A DNA stretch of 64,000 nt from an actinobacterium SCGC AAA044-N04 (GTDB lineage: Bacteria; Actinomycetota; Actinomycetes; Nanopelagicales; Nanopelagicaceae): positions 47,429-111,428 of the forward strand of contig KB900462.1 in the NCBI GenBank assembly GCA_000378885.1, in the 5' to 3' direction. Made by a program: the position numbers and the translations under genes. The notes under the pieces were generated by a model. That model saw only the letters and a list, made by a program, of their open reading frames with translations, made no database searches and was not told the origin of the DNA. The first letter of the stretch is position 1. Each line of letters starts with the position of its first letter. Below, one piece after another: positions 41,736 through 51,083 of the stretch.

Positions 41736-41841
41736 GGTGAGGGCTCCTTCACTGCCTAAAAGCGCGGTTTGTGCGCCTACGAGGCTAAGGTATCCTTTCC
41801 CTTCGCACTATCCATAATTGCCGCAGTACTTGTTCGACCTT

Positions 41842-41926
41842 GGCGGGTTGCCCGAGCGGCCAATGGGAGGGGACTGTAAATCCCCCGGCTCTGCCTTCGA
41901 AGGTTCAAATCCTTCACCCGCCACCA
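41842..41926 (+). tRNA. tRNA-Tyr (anticodon GTA)
   Basis: Acceptor GGCGGGT/ACCCGCC, encoded ACCA end, anticodon loop ACTGTAAAT, long variable arm, GGTTCAAATCC T arm. Confidence 0.92.
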
Positions 41927-41928
41927 TT

Positions 41929-41955
41929 AAGCCGCCTTCATAAGGGCGGCTTTTT
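41929..41955 (+). terminator. Rho-independent terminator after tRNA-Tyr
   Basis: aaGCCGCCttcataagGGCGGCttttt hairpin plus T-run. Confidence 0.85.
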
Positions 41956-42032
41956 GCATATAACTCGCGTGTAGACATCTATTAATAGCCTCAATAGCCT
42001 TCGCTTATATCAATCCACTTTGAGGAGTAATC

Positions 42033-42881
42033 GTGAAGAGACGTTTTGGAATTTTCGCAGCTGTAGTAATTGCAGCCGCACTTACATTAACTGGCTGCGC
42101 TAAGAGTGATTCAGCCACATCTGATTCTGCTGCATCATGTGCAAAGGCTGATCTAGCAACAGTTACTGCAGGCAAACTAACAATTGCAACTGGAGAGCCT
42201 GCCTACTACCCATGGATTATTGATGATAAGCCAGAGACCGGAAATGGTTTTGAAGGCGCAGTTGCATACGCAGTTGCTAAGCAACTTGGATTTGATGCAG
42301 CAGATGTCGTATGGGTTCGTACAACTTTTGATTCAGCTGTAACACCAGGTGAAAAGAACTTTGACTTCAACTTGCAGCAATTCTCAATTACAGATGAGCG
42401 CAAGACTGCAGTTGATTTCTCATCTCCTTACTACACAGCACCACAAGCAATAGTTTCCTTCAAGGGCAGCAAGATTGATGGAAAGACATCTCTTGCAGAC
42501 CTCAAGGGTGCAAAGCTAGGTGCAGCAGTTGGTACTACTTCCCTTGATGCAATCAGCACTCAAATCGGTGCTAAGCCACAGGTATTTAACGATAACGCTG
42601 CAGGTGTTTCAGCACTTAAGAACAAGCAGATTGATGGCTTAGTAGTAGATCTACCAACAGCTTTCTATCTCTCAGGTGTTGAAGTTCCAAACGGAATCAT
42701 CGTGGGGCAACTGCCTTCAACTGGTTCAGGAGATCAATTCGGTCTTTTGCTAACAAAGGGCAGCTCTTTGACTTCATGTGTGAGCGGCGCAGTTGATGCG
42801 ATTACTGCTGATGGCACATTGGCAGCCATTACAGATAAGTGGCTTGCAACAGATGCTGGCGCGCCAGTATTGAAGCCATAA
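42033..42881 (+). CDS. Polar amino acid ABC transporter substrate-binding lipoprotein
   Basis: LTLTGCAKS lipobox; family 3 SBP features (FDFNLQQFSITDERKTAVDFSSPYY). Confidence 0.9.
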   Translation: MKRRFGIFAAVVIAAALTLTGCAKSDSATSDSAASCAKADLATVTAGKLTIATGEPAYYPWIIDDKPETGNGFEGAVAYAVAKQLGFDAADVVWVRTTFDSAVTPGEKNFDFNLQQFSITDERKTAVDFSSPYYTAPQAIVSFKGSKIDGKTSLADLKGAKLGAAVGTTSLDAISTQIGAKPQVFNDNAAGVSALKNKQIDGLVVDLPTAFYLSGVEVPNGIIVGQLPSTGSGDQFGLLLTKGSSLTSCVSGAVDAITADGTLAAITDKWLATDAGAPVLKP

Positions 42882-42908
42882 GCGTAATAAAGAAGTAAAC
42901 ACGGTAGT

Positions 42909-43784
42909 TTGGCGACCATGTCAGAGCGAATGAACTCTGCTTGGTCGCCAAGCTCACGTGAGATTCAAAGACGTGGTGAACGAGCACGAATAAGTAGACG
43001 GCAAGCAGCTATTGCCGCAGTCTCAACCACGGTTGTTCTTGGCACATTACTTATCATTCTTGTTACATCCCCAGGCTGGGAAATAGTTAAAAAAACCTTC
43101 TTTGATATTAATTACGGCCGAGAAGTTTTCCCAACAGTTATCGCAGGGTTATGGATCAATTTACAGCTCACCTTCATTGGGGGAGCAGCAATTGGTGTAA
43201 TTGCTATGGGTCTTGCACTTCTACGCACAACAAAATCCCCAGCCCTGACTCCCTTTAGATTTCTCGCAACGGCATACGTGGATATTTTTCGTGGGGCTCC
43301 ACTTATCTTGATTATCTTGTTGGTGGGGTTTGGTGTTCCAGCACTTCAATTAAAGGGAATTTCTAGCAATGTTATTTTCTTGGGCACCGTTGCAGTTGTT
43401 CTTACATATTCTGCCTACGTTGCAGAAGTTATCCGAAGTGGAATTCTTTCAATTCACCCAAGTCAGAGAGCAGCTGCGCGTTCATTAGGTTTAACTTCAG
43501 GACAGACCATGCGTTATGTGGTCTTGCCACAAGCAATTAGGCGTGTTGTTCCACCACTTCTCAATGACTTTGTTTCACTTCTCAAAGACACTGGTTTAGT
43601 TTCAATTCTGGGTGTGACAGATGCGGTGAGAGCGGCGCAGATTAATGCCTCTCGAACCTTTAACTACACCCCCTACGTTGTTGCAGCCATCTTGTTCTTA
43701 CTCATCACAATTCCAATGACCCGCTACACAGATCGCGCCATCAGGCAGCGCACCAATGCCCAAAGTGCAGAAGGTGCTATCTAA
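42909..43784 (+). CDS. Amino acid ABC transporter permease (HisM/GlnP type)
   Basis: VDIFRGAPLILIILLVGFG; YSAYVAEVIRSGILSIHPSQRAAARSLGL; exact start (TTG 42909 or ATG 42918/42930) uncertain. Confidence 0.9.
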   Translation: MATMSERMNSAWSPSSREIQRRGERARISRRQAAIAAVSTTVVLGTLLIILVTSPGWEIVKKTFFDINYGREVFPTVIAGLWINLQLTFIGGAAIGVIAMGLALLRTTKSPALTPFRFLATAYVDIFRGAPLILIILLVGFGVPALQLKGISSNVIFLGTVAVVLTYSAYVAEVIRSGILSIHPSQRAAARSLGLTSGQTMRYVVLPQAIRRVVPPLLNDFVSLLKDTGLVSILGVTDAVRAAQINASRTFNYTPYVVAAILFLLITIPMTRYTDRAIRQRTNAQSAEGAI

Positions 43785-44530
43785 TGGCCAACGTCTTAGA
43801 ACTGAGCAAGATTCGCAAATCTTTCGGGACTGAGCTCGTACTCAATGACTTATCACTTTCGGTTCCTGAACACACTGCCACAGTATTAATTGGTGCGTCG
43901 GGCTCAGGTAAATCAACATTGCTTCGCTGCATTAACTTGCTTGAATCCATTGATGATGGACAGATTTTTCTAGATGGTGAAGAGATTTCAGATCCACTCA
44001 TAAATGTGGATGAAGTTCGCCGCAAGCTGGGAATGGTTTTCCAATCCTTTAATCTCTTTCCACATAAAACAGTTTTAGAAAACATCACTCTTGCTCCCAT
44101 CAAGGTGCAAGGAAAGAATCAAGATGAGGCAACTACCGCAGCCCTTGCTCTCCTTAAGCGCTTTGATTTAGCAGACAAAGCTGATCAATATCCAGATCGC
44201 CTCAGTGGGGGACAGCAACAAAGAGTTGCAATCATTCGCTCACTTGCACTTAACCCACGTCTGCTCTTGCTCGATGAAATTACATCTGCTCTTGATCCAG
44301 TTTTGGTTAATGAGGTGTTGAGCATTGTGCGTGATTTAAAGTCCGATGGAATGACAATGGTCTTAGCAACACATGAAATGGGCTTTGCCACCCAAGTGGC
44401 AGATGAAGTCTGTTTCTTGGAATCTGGAAATATTCTGGAGCGCGGATCTGCCCAAGATGTATTGCATGCACCAAAGAACCCAAAGACTCAAGAGTTCTTA
44501 AAGCGCGTGCACCAAGCTGGAAGGCTGTAA
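43784..44530 (+). CDS. Amino acid ABC transporter ATP-binding protein
   Basis: GASGSGKSTLLRCINLLE; LSGGQQQRVAIIRSLALNPRLLLLDEITSALDP. Confidence 0.95.
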   Translation: MANVLELSKIRKSFGTELVLNDLSLSVPEHTATVLIGASGSGKSTLLRCINLLESIDDGQIFLDGEEISDPLINVDEVRRKLGMVFQSFNLFPHKTVLENITLAPIKVQGKNQDEATTAALALLKRFDLADKADQYPDRLSGGQQQRVAIIRSLALNPRLLLLDEITSALDPVLVNEVLSIVRDLKSDGMTMVLATHEMGFATQVADEVCFLESGNILERGSAQDVLHAPKNPKTQEFLKRVHQAGRL

Positions 44531-44540
44531 GGTTTTAGCA

Positions 44541-45605
44541 ATGAACGCATTTAATGAGCGTATAGCGCCTCTGCGAGAGCTAATGAAGCACAAGGGGCTT
44601 GAGGCAATAGTTTTACGGCGAAATCCCAACCTCGCTTGGGCAATAGCTGGACGAGTACATGTGCCCACAACTATTGATGCAGCGTGTTTTGATCTCATCA
44701 TTACTCAAGAGGGTGCAACAGCAATAACAAATGTTGTTGAAGCACCACGGTTGATTGCAGAAGAACTTCCAAGTGAAGTCAGTGTTAAAACTATCAAGTG
44801 GTCAGAAGGTCGTGATCCACAGCTTCCAACAGGTGCAAAGGTTGGTAGTGATCAACCAGGAGCAGATCGAATCGATTTAGGAACAGAGATCGAGATTATT
44901 CGAGCCTCGTTGATTAAATCAGATGTTGCGCGCTTTAAGCAGATTTGCGCAGATGCAGCTGCTGCTTTGGGAAGCGCAATGAAGCAAGTTGAAAGTAGTG
45001 ATCGCGAAATAGATGTAGCGGGTTTGATTACTCATGCACTCTGGCAAGCAGATCTAGAGATTGCTTTCTTAGGAGTTGCAGGCCAGGACCGCGTGCATAA
45101 ATTTAGACATCCACTTCCAACAGATGCTGTGGTTGGAAATCGAGTATCTGCATCCATATGCGCAAAGCGCAAAGGCTTGATTACATCTGTTACGCGTATT
45201 GTCAGTTTTGAACCGGTTACAGATGCGATAGCAAAAGACTATGAATCAATTTTTAAAGTAGAAGCTGCAATGTTGGATGCAACAGTGGTGGGTAAAGCAT
45301 TTTCTGATCCCATTAATGCTGCGATAAGCGCCTATCCAGCCAATGGTTTTGATTCTGATGAATGGACTAAACATCACCAAGGTGGCCCAACTGGGTTCTT
45401 GCCGCGGGACTGGCCAGCTAATACGGGCAGTGCGCGCTTGATTGCTAATTACCAGCCAATCGCCTGGAACCCAACGGGTAAGGGCTTTAAAGCAGAAGAC
45501 ACGATCATTGCCACTAACTCAGGCGTAAAAATCCTCTCGATGGACCCAGATTGGCCCTCTTTTGAGGTCAATGGTCGGACCAGACCATTTTTACTCACCC
45601 CCTAA
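44541..45605 (+). CDS. M24 (Xaa-Pro aminopeptidase-fold) family protein, metal site apparently degenerate
   Basis: Overall M24 organisation (LMKHKGLEAIVLRRNPNLAWAIAG; IKSDVARFKQICADAAAALGSAM) but the expected Asp/His ligands appear replaced (GLITSVTRI, HHQGGPTGF). Confidence 0.75.
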   Translation: MNAFNERIAPLRELMKHKGLEAIVLRRNPNLAWAIAGRVHVPTTIDAACFDLIITQEGATAITNVVEAPRLIAEELPSEVSVKTIKWSEGRDPQLPTGAKVGSDQPGADRIDLGTEIEIIRASLIKSDVARFKQICADAAAALGSAMKQVESSDREIDVAGLITHALWQADLEIAFLGVAGQDRVHKFRHPLPTDAVVGNRVSASICAKRKGLITSVTRIVSFEPVTDAIAKDYESIFKVEAAMLDATVVGKAFSDPINAAISAYPANGFDSDEWTKHHQGGPTGFLPRDWPANTGSARLIANYQPIAWNPTGKGFKAEDTIIATNSGVKILSMDPDWPSFEVNGRTRPFLLTP

Positions 45606-45685
45606 AGATCATCACAGTCCTATAACAAGGCGCAAAACCGCGATTCTGGCATTGACTCGCACCCTCTCCAGTGGCACGCTCTGCC

Positions 45686-45701
45686 AAGAGGTCTTACCAC
45701 T
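45686..45701 (+). promoter_or_regulatory. Candidate FadR/GntR operator, copy 1
   Basis: AAGAGGTCTTACCACT; GGT-N3-ACC core; 9 bp upstream of the isomerase ATG. Confidence 0.6.
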
Positions 45702-45710
45702 GGAGGTTTA

Positions 45711-47111
45711 ATGAGCACTGTTGCTCTCGTCGCACTCGCGCGCCCAACCTTTGACCTGGCATGTGCTCAAGCAAATTTCGATAGTGCGCGAGCACTACTC
45801 ACCGAGCTCGGCGCCACGGTGGTCGGACCATCTGAGTTAGTAATGACAGTCGATGATGTTGCAGCAGTTCAACTTCCACACGCTGACCTACATATCTTGT
45901 TCATGGCTTCATTCTCAGATGCATCTCCTGCAGTTGAACTGCTTGGAAAAGTAAAAGGCCCAGTCCTGGGTTGGTCTATGCGTGAACCTGGCGCAGTAGG
46001 GGATCGCCTTAAATTGAATTCAATGTGTGGCGTGAACCTTGCAGCACATGCATTAATGAACGCCGGACAATCTATTCGCCATATTCATGGTAATGCAGAT
46101 GAACCACAAGTGCGCACTGCAATTAAAGATGCGCTCGCAGGAAAACTGCCTGAGGCATCTTCACCAAAAACTGTGACAGGCGAGTTTGGATCTGAGGCTC
46201 ATGCACAAAAGGCTTTGGATTGGCTGCGTGGTAAAAAGATTGGCGCAGTTGGGGATGCACCCATTGGTTTCACGCCATGTGTTTATGATGCAAAGCAGAT
46301 ATTTTCAACTTTCGGTTTAGATATTCGCCAAATCACCATTGATGATGCATTTGGAAGAATTTCAGAAGTTAAGCAAGAGGCTCGCGAACTTGCCTATGCC
46401 AACGCTGTTGCTGCTCAGCCTTCATTAGCTTCAGTGAATGTGGAAGAAGCAAAGAAGGTTTATGGCGTTGAAGTTGCCTTGGATGAATGGCGAAAAGAAG
46501 AAGTCTTAGATGCCATTGCTATTCGTTGCTGGCCAGAGTTTCCAACTGATTTAGGTGCCTGTATTTGTTCATCCCTGGGCCGCCTTTCAGATCGTGGAAC
46601 TGTCACAACATGTGAGCGCGATGTTTTAGGCGCAGTAACAATGATGGTCTGTGAATCACTAGGTTCAGATGAGAACTACTTGGTAGACATCGTTGATCTA
46701 GATGCTTCACAAGGTTTAGTTCGCTTATGGCACTGCGGTTCAGCTGCAACAAAGCTTGCTGCAGACCCAACTAATGCAACCCAATCCACCCACTGCAATC
46801 GCAAACTAGGCGTTGCAGGTAATTTTCCGCTCAAGACCGGACCAGTAACACTGTTTCGTATTGATCGGGATGTGGATCCGAGCAACCGCACGGGTCTTCG
46901 CATGGTTGTGAGCCGAGGGGAATCAATCCCTGCTCCCAATCACTTCCAAGGCAATACAGCAACTGTTATCACTGAACCTGATGCAGCTGCTTTAGTGAAT
47001 GGAATCGTCACTGGCGGATATCCGCACCACTTGGTCATTTCATGGATCGATGTGCGACCAGGTATTCGTCAACTGGCAAAAAAGTTAGGGATACCCCTCA
47101 CAGAATGGTAA
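45711..47111 (+). CDS. L-fucose/L-arabinose isomerase-family sugar isomerase (candidate sulfoquinovose isomerase)
   Basis: 466 aa; fucose isomerase-like organisation (LDWLRGKKIGAVGDAPIGFTPCVYD; RCWPEFPTDLGACICSSLGRLSDRG); SD GGAGG. Confidence 0.72.
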   Translation: MSTVALVALARPTFDLACAQANFDSARALLTELGATVVGPSELVMTVDDVAAVQLPHADLHILFMASFSDASPAVELLGKVKGPVLGWSMREPGAVGDRLKLNSMCGVNLAAHALMNAGQSIRHIHGNADEPQVRTAIKDALAGKLPEASSPKTVTGEFGSEAHAQKALDWLRGKKIGAVGDAPIGFTPCVYDAKQIFSTFGLDIRQITIDDAFGRISEVKQEARELAYANAVAAQPSLASVNVEEAKKVYGVEVALDEWRKEEVLDAIAIRCWPEFPTDLGACICSSLGRLSDRGTVTTCERDVLGAVTMMVCESLGSDENYLVDIVDLDASQGLVRLWHCGSAATKLAADPTNATQSTHCNRKLGVAGNFPLKTGPVTLFRIDRDVDPSNRTGLRMVVSRGESIPAPNHFQGNTATVITEPDAAALVNGIVTGGYPHHLVISWIDVRPGIRQLAKKLGIPLTEW

Positions 47112-47145
47112 ACAACAATCTAACCCTCGGAAAGCAAGGATAAAA

Positions 47146-48597
47146 ATGAAAACTAAAGGACTAAGTACCTTTGCTTCACTCCGTGCTGGTGTAGTTGCAT
47201 TAGTTGCTACGGCACTTGTAATTACTCCACTTGCGGTTGCACACGCTGCTGATGCTCCAACTTTCGGCAAGGCATGTACAACAGAAGGCGTAAGCACTGG
47301 ACAATCAACATCATCACTAATCTGCCAAACAGGTTCCAATGGAAAGCTAACTTGGCAGCGCGTACGTCTTGGTTCAACAAATGCCAAGCCAGTAGCAGCA
47401 TCTTCTGCTCCAGATGGAACAATTGAATTCCACCACTGGCGTCCAGAAGACAAAGTTGTTCTTCAGGGCATTATCGACAAGTTCGAAACTGCTAACCCTG
47501 GAACACACATCAACCAAGTAATCATGAGCTCTGTTGATTACACCAACTTGGCATATGCAAAAATCAGCGTTAACAAGAAAGCTGCAGTTTTTGTAACAAG
47601 CCGTGGTGGTCAATTCAACCAGTTCTACGCAGGCGGATTACTTGCTGATCTATCAAACCAACGCTTTATGAAGCAGAACGTTATTGCTTCAGCGCTAACA
47701 CCAGGAACTGTTAATGGAAAGGTGTATGGACTTCCATACCAATCTCTATTTAACAATCCTTTGTATAACGCAGAGCTATTTGCAAAGCAGGGATGGAAGG
47801 TTCCAACAACTTGGACCCAGACTCTTGCATTCTGTAAGACAGCTAAAGCAGCTGGATTCATTCCATTTGCTTGGCCAGGAGCTACACGCGGTAACGCGGG
47901 TCAGATCATCAACTCATTCTTGATGAACTCAGCTCCAGATCTTGCAACTTTGACAGATCGCATCACAGCAATTGATACAGGAAAGGCTGATCTTCTATCA
48001 CCTTGGTTTGTTGAAATGGCTAACAAGTACAAGGCAATGGCTGATGCAGGCTGCTTCCCAGCAAACCCAACTGGATACAACGACACTGTTGCACCAGCTG
48101 ACTTTGCTTCAGGCAAGGCTGCAATTTATCCAACTGGAACATTCGGTATGAGCACAGTTACAAAGCTCAACCCAGCAATGTCAGGAAAGATGAAGATGAT
48201 GTCAATGATTACTACTGATGCAAAGCCTTTGTATCAGGGAATCACAAACAACACATTCATCCTGAGCGTTAATGCAAAGTCATCTTCAACAGATCAGAAG
48301 ATTGCTGCAGCCTTTATCTCATTCCTTGCACAAGCTGAAAATGCTCAGGCATATGCTGTTGGAACTTCACAGCACGTTTCAATCATCAACGTTGACTATT
48401 CAGCCAACATTGACCTATTGAACACTTCAGACATCATGGGTAAGAAGCTATTACTTGCACCACGCTTCTTGTTCAACAACGTTAACAACGTCCGTAACCC
48501 ACTTGAGGATGCATTGATTGCAATCGCAGGCGGAGCAGATGTGACCAAGACACTTACTGATACTTCAAAGACCATCAAGCAGGGTCTTACTTCTTAA
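47146..48597 (+). CDS. Carbohydrate ABC transporter substrate-binding protein
   Basis: Signal peptide; VNGKVYGLPYQSLFNNPLYNAELFAKQGWKVPTTWTQ; family 1 SBP. Confidence 0.9.
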   Translation: MKTKGLSTFASLRAGVVALVATALVITPLAVAHAADAPTFGKACTTEGVSTGQSTSSLICQTGSNGKLTWQRVRLGSTNAKPVAASSAPDGTIEFHHWRPEDKVVLQGIIDKFETANPGTHINQVIMSSVDYTNLAYAKISVNKKAAVFVTSRGGQFNQFYAGGLLADLSNQRFMKQNVIASALTPGTVNGKVYGLPYQSLFNNPLYNAELFAKQGWKVPTTWTQTLAFCKTAKAAGFIPFAWPGATRGNAGQIINSFLMNSAPDLATLTDRITAIDTGKADLLSPWFVEMANKYKAMADAGCFPANPTGYNDTVAPADFASGKAAIYPTGTFGMSTVTKLNPAMSGKMKMMSMITTDAKPLYQGITNNTFILSVNAKSSSTDQKIAAAFISFLAQAENAQAYAVGTSQHVSIINVDYSANIDLLNTSDIMGKKLLLAPRFLFNNVNNVRNPLEDALIAIAGGADVTKTLTDTSKTIKQGLTS

Positions 48598-48631
48598 GGA
48601 GTAAACAGTTAGTTCACTAGCTCGTACCCAG

Positions 48632-48661
48632 GGCACCCTTGCCAAACTCGGCAAGGGTGCC
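48632..48661 (+). promoter_or_regulatory. Perfect 12-bp hairpin at SBP/permease junction (sugar ABC 1)
   Basis: GGCACCCTTGCC-AAACTC-GGCAAGGGTGCC; no following T-run. Confidence 0.85.
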
Positions 48662-48706
48662 TCTGGCGCGCGCAAAAGAAAAAAGGATTCAAAGATTTTA
48701 TGGCTG

Positions 48707-49555
48707 ATGGCTTTTCCAGCTTTTGCTATTTATTCATTCCTCTATCTCTACCCAGCACTTTCAAATCTGCTCTATTCCACTCAGCGCTGGGATGGGGTCA
48801 CCAAGCCTGAATTTATAGGATTAAAGAACTTCATTCATCTATTGACTGATGATGATCTATTTATGAAAGTTCTCAGCAACAACATACGCTTTGCAATCAT
48901 TGTTGTGGTTCTGCAAACAGGATTTGGTTTACTTTTTGCAACTTTTTTAACTGAAAATTCAAAGACGAATATTTTCTTACGTACGGTCTATTTCTTCCCA
49001 ACAATTCTTTCATCTGTCTCTGTTGGACTCATTTGGACATTCCTTTACGATCCAAACTACGGGTTCATCAATGCGACTTTAAAAGCCATTGGTCTGGACA
49101 AGCTTGCCCTTAATTGGCTAGGTGATTCGAAGTATTCACTCTATGCAGTAGCAGTCACACAGATTTGGTTTCACACAGGGCAGATGGTTGTTATCTATGT
49201 TGCAGGTCTGCAACAAATTCCTGCAGAGTTGTATGAAGCTGCCGAAGTTGATGGTGCCACACGTTGGCAACAATTTAAGAACATCACCTGGCCAATGGCG
49301 CTCCCAACTACTGCAGTTATCGTTGCCTATACAACTATTCAAACATTTAGAGCTTTCGATCTTGTCTATGCGATGACACAGGGCGGACCACTTAACTCTT
49401 CAGATCTATTGGTTACTTTGGTCTATAACACTGCATTTGTTGGATATAAATTTGGATATGCAGCAGCACAAACAATTTTCCTAGTGCTACTTGTTATGCT
49501 AGTAACTTGGCTACAACGGCGCACACTTCGTATTGATTACGGAGACAAAAAATGA
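48707..49555 (+). CDS. Carbohydrate ABC transporter permease (MalF-type)
   Basis: EAAEVDGATRWQQFKNITWPMALPT EAA loop; ORF-track ATG probably not the true start (see findings). Confidence 0.9.
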   Translation: MAFPAFAIYSFLYLYPALSNLLYSTQRWDGVTKPEFIGLKNFIHLLTDDDLFMKVLSNNIRFAIIVVVLQTGFGLLFATFLTENSKTNIFLRTVYFFPTILSSVSVGLIWTFLYDPNYGFINATLKAIGLDKLALNWLGDSKYSLYAVAVTQIWFHTGQMVVIYVAGLQQIPAELYEAAEVDGATRWQQFKNITWPMALPTTAVIVAYTTIQTFRAFDLVYAMTQGGPLNSSDLLVTLVYNTAFVGYKFGYAAAQTIFLVLLVMLVTWLQRRTLRIDYGDKK

Positions 49556-50367
49556 TTTATAGAATCTTTAAGAACACAATGCTCACAATTTTCGCTGCAG
49601 CCGTATTGGTGCCTAGCTCAATTGTGGTGCTGGGTACTTTCAAAGAAGATGTTGAGATTTACACAAAGCCATTAGCTTTGCCAAAGCATTGGAATTTGAA
49701 CAATTTCAGAACTCTTATTGACACCGGAAATGTGATCACTCCTTTCAAAAACTCTGTGATTGTTGCAGTCTTTTCAGTGGCAATTACTATTTTCTTCGCC
49801 AGCCTTGTTTCTTATGTAATTGCACGGTCAATAACAGTTACAGGCAAGGTTCTATTTCTGCTCTTTTCTCTAGGCTTAGCTATCCCTGGACAAGTAAATA
49901 TCATCCCTATTTTTACTCTCTTCACAAAGCTACATCTTAATAACTCACTCTTTGGCTTAGTCTTGGTCAATATCGCACTCACGCTTCCCATATCAGTATT
50001 TATTATTTCGGCGTTCTTCAAAGATTTACCTAAGGAGATGTTTGAAGTAGCAAGCATTGATGGTGCAGGTCATTGGCGTGTGTATCGATCAATTGCAATG
50101 CCGCTGGCAAGACCAGCCATTGGCGCAACTTCAATTTTCCTCTTTGTTATTTGTTGGAACGACTTGCTATACCCACTCATGCTCATTAATGAACTAGATA
50201 AGAAGACGCTTCCACTAACTCTTATTGACTTCCGCGGTGAATTCGCAACTAGTTACAGTATGCTCTTCACAGCAATCATGGTTGCTTCTATTCCGATGGT
50301 GCTCATGTATGTCTTCATGCAACGTTCCTTTGTCGCCGGCCTAACTGCCGGAGCAGTGAAAGGGTAA
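49552..50367 (+). CDS. Carbohydrate ABC transporter permease (MalG-type)
   Basis: FEVASIDGAGHWRVYRSIAMPLARPAIG EAA loop; AGLTAGAVKG C terminus. Confidence 0.92.
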   Translation: MIYRIFKNTMLTIFAAAVLVPSSIVVLGTFKEDVEIYTKPLALPKHWNLNNFRTLIDTGNVITPFKNSVIVAVFSVAITIFFASLVSYVIARSITVTGKVLFLLFSLGLAIPGQVNIIPIFTLFTKLHLNNSLFGLVLVNIALTLPISVFIISAFFKDLPKEMFEVASIDGAGHWRVYRSIAMPLARPAIGATSIFLFVICWNDLLYPLMLINELDKKTLPLTLIDFRGEFATSYSMLFTAIMVASIPMVLMYVFMQRSFVAGLTAGAVKG

Positions 50368-50369
50368 AA

Positions 50370-51083
50370 ATGAGCATTGTTGCTTCAGTTGCACCTCAAA
50401 GAGCCGCACGTATTGCTACACAACTTGTTGAGTTGATTGATCTTCAGAAATTAAACCCTGGAGACCGCCTGCCACCAGAGCGACAGTTAGCAGATTTACT
50501 AGAGGTCAGTCGCCCAAGTTTGCGCGAAGCACTTCATATTTTGCAGGCACAAGGATTAGTTCAAATAAAGCATGGCCAAGGAACATTTGTTCAAGAACCG
50601 ATAGTGGCTCAAGAGCTTCGGGCATCGATGATGGCAACCACACATGGGCTAAATGAATTATTTGATGCCCGTGAAGTACTTGAAGTTCCGGCTTCTAAGT
50701 GGGCTGCTGATAAAGCTACGAAGGAAGATATCCGTTTGCTGAGAGCTACTCTAAATCAGATTGAGGCCGTTACAGCGGTATCTCCCATTGATTTTGACCA
50801 CCTGCAGCTATTAGATGCGAAGTTCCACTTAACAATTGTTGGAATTGCAGGTAATAGATTTATTAATCAAACACTCAATGTATTGCAGGATGTAATGAAA
50901 ATGTCTATGGAGACAACGTTGAGACTGCCAGGTCGCTCTGAAGTATCAAAGTCTGAGCACAATGCAATTTTAGTTGCCATTGAATCTGGAAATGGTGAGC
51001 TGGCTGCGAAATTAACATTGCAGCACATAACAGGTGCACGAGCAGTGGCATTGGCGGATGCAAAAGAAAAGAATAAGAATTGA
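50370..51083 (+). CDS. FadR/GntR family transcriptional regulator (FCD domain)
   Basis: LNPGDRLPPERQLADLLEVSRPSLREALHILQAQGLVQIKHGQGTFV wHTH; FCD-like C-terminal half. Confidence 0.93.
   Translation: MSIVASVAPQRAARIATQLVELIDLQKLNPGDRLPPERQLADLLEVSRPSLREALHILQAQGLVQIKHGQGTFVQEPIVAQELRASMMATTHGLNELFDAREVLEVPASKWAADKATKEDIRLLRATLNQIEAVTAVSPIDFDHLQLLDAKFHLTIVGIAGNRFINQTLNVLQDVMKMSMETTLRLPGRSEVSKSEHNAILVAIESGNGELAAKLTLQHITGARAVALADAKEKNKN

Noticed and set aside
48632-48661. Intrinsic terminator after sugar SBP 1
   Set aside because: The stem is perfect but is followed by CTCTGGCGCG, not a T-run, and the permease genes downstream need to be transcribed.
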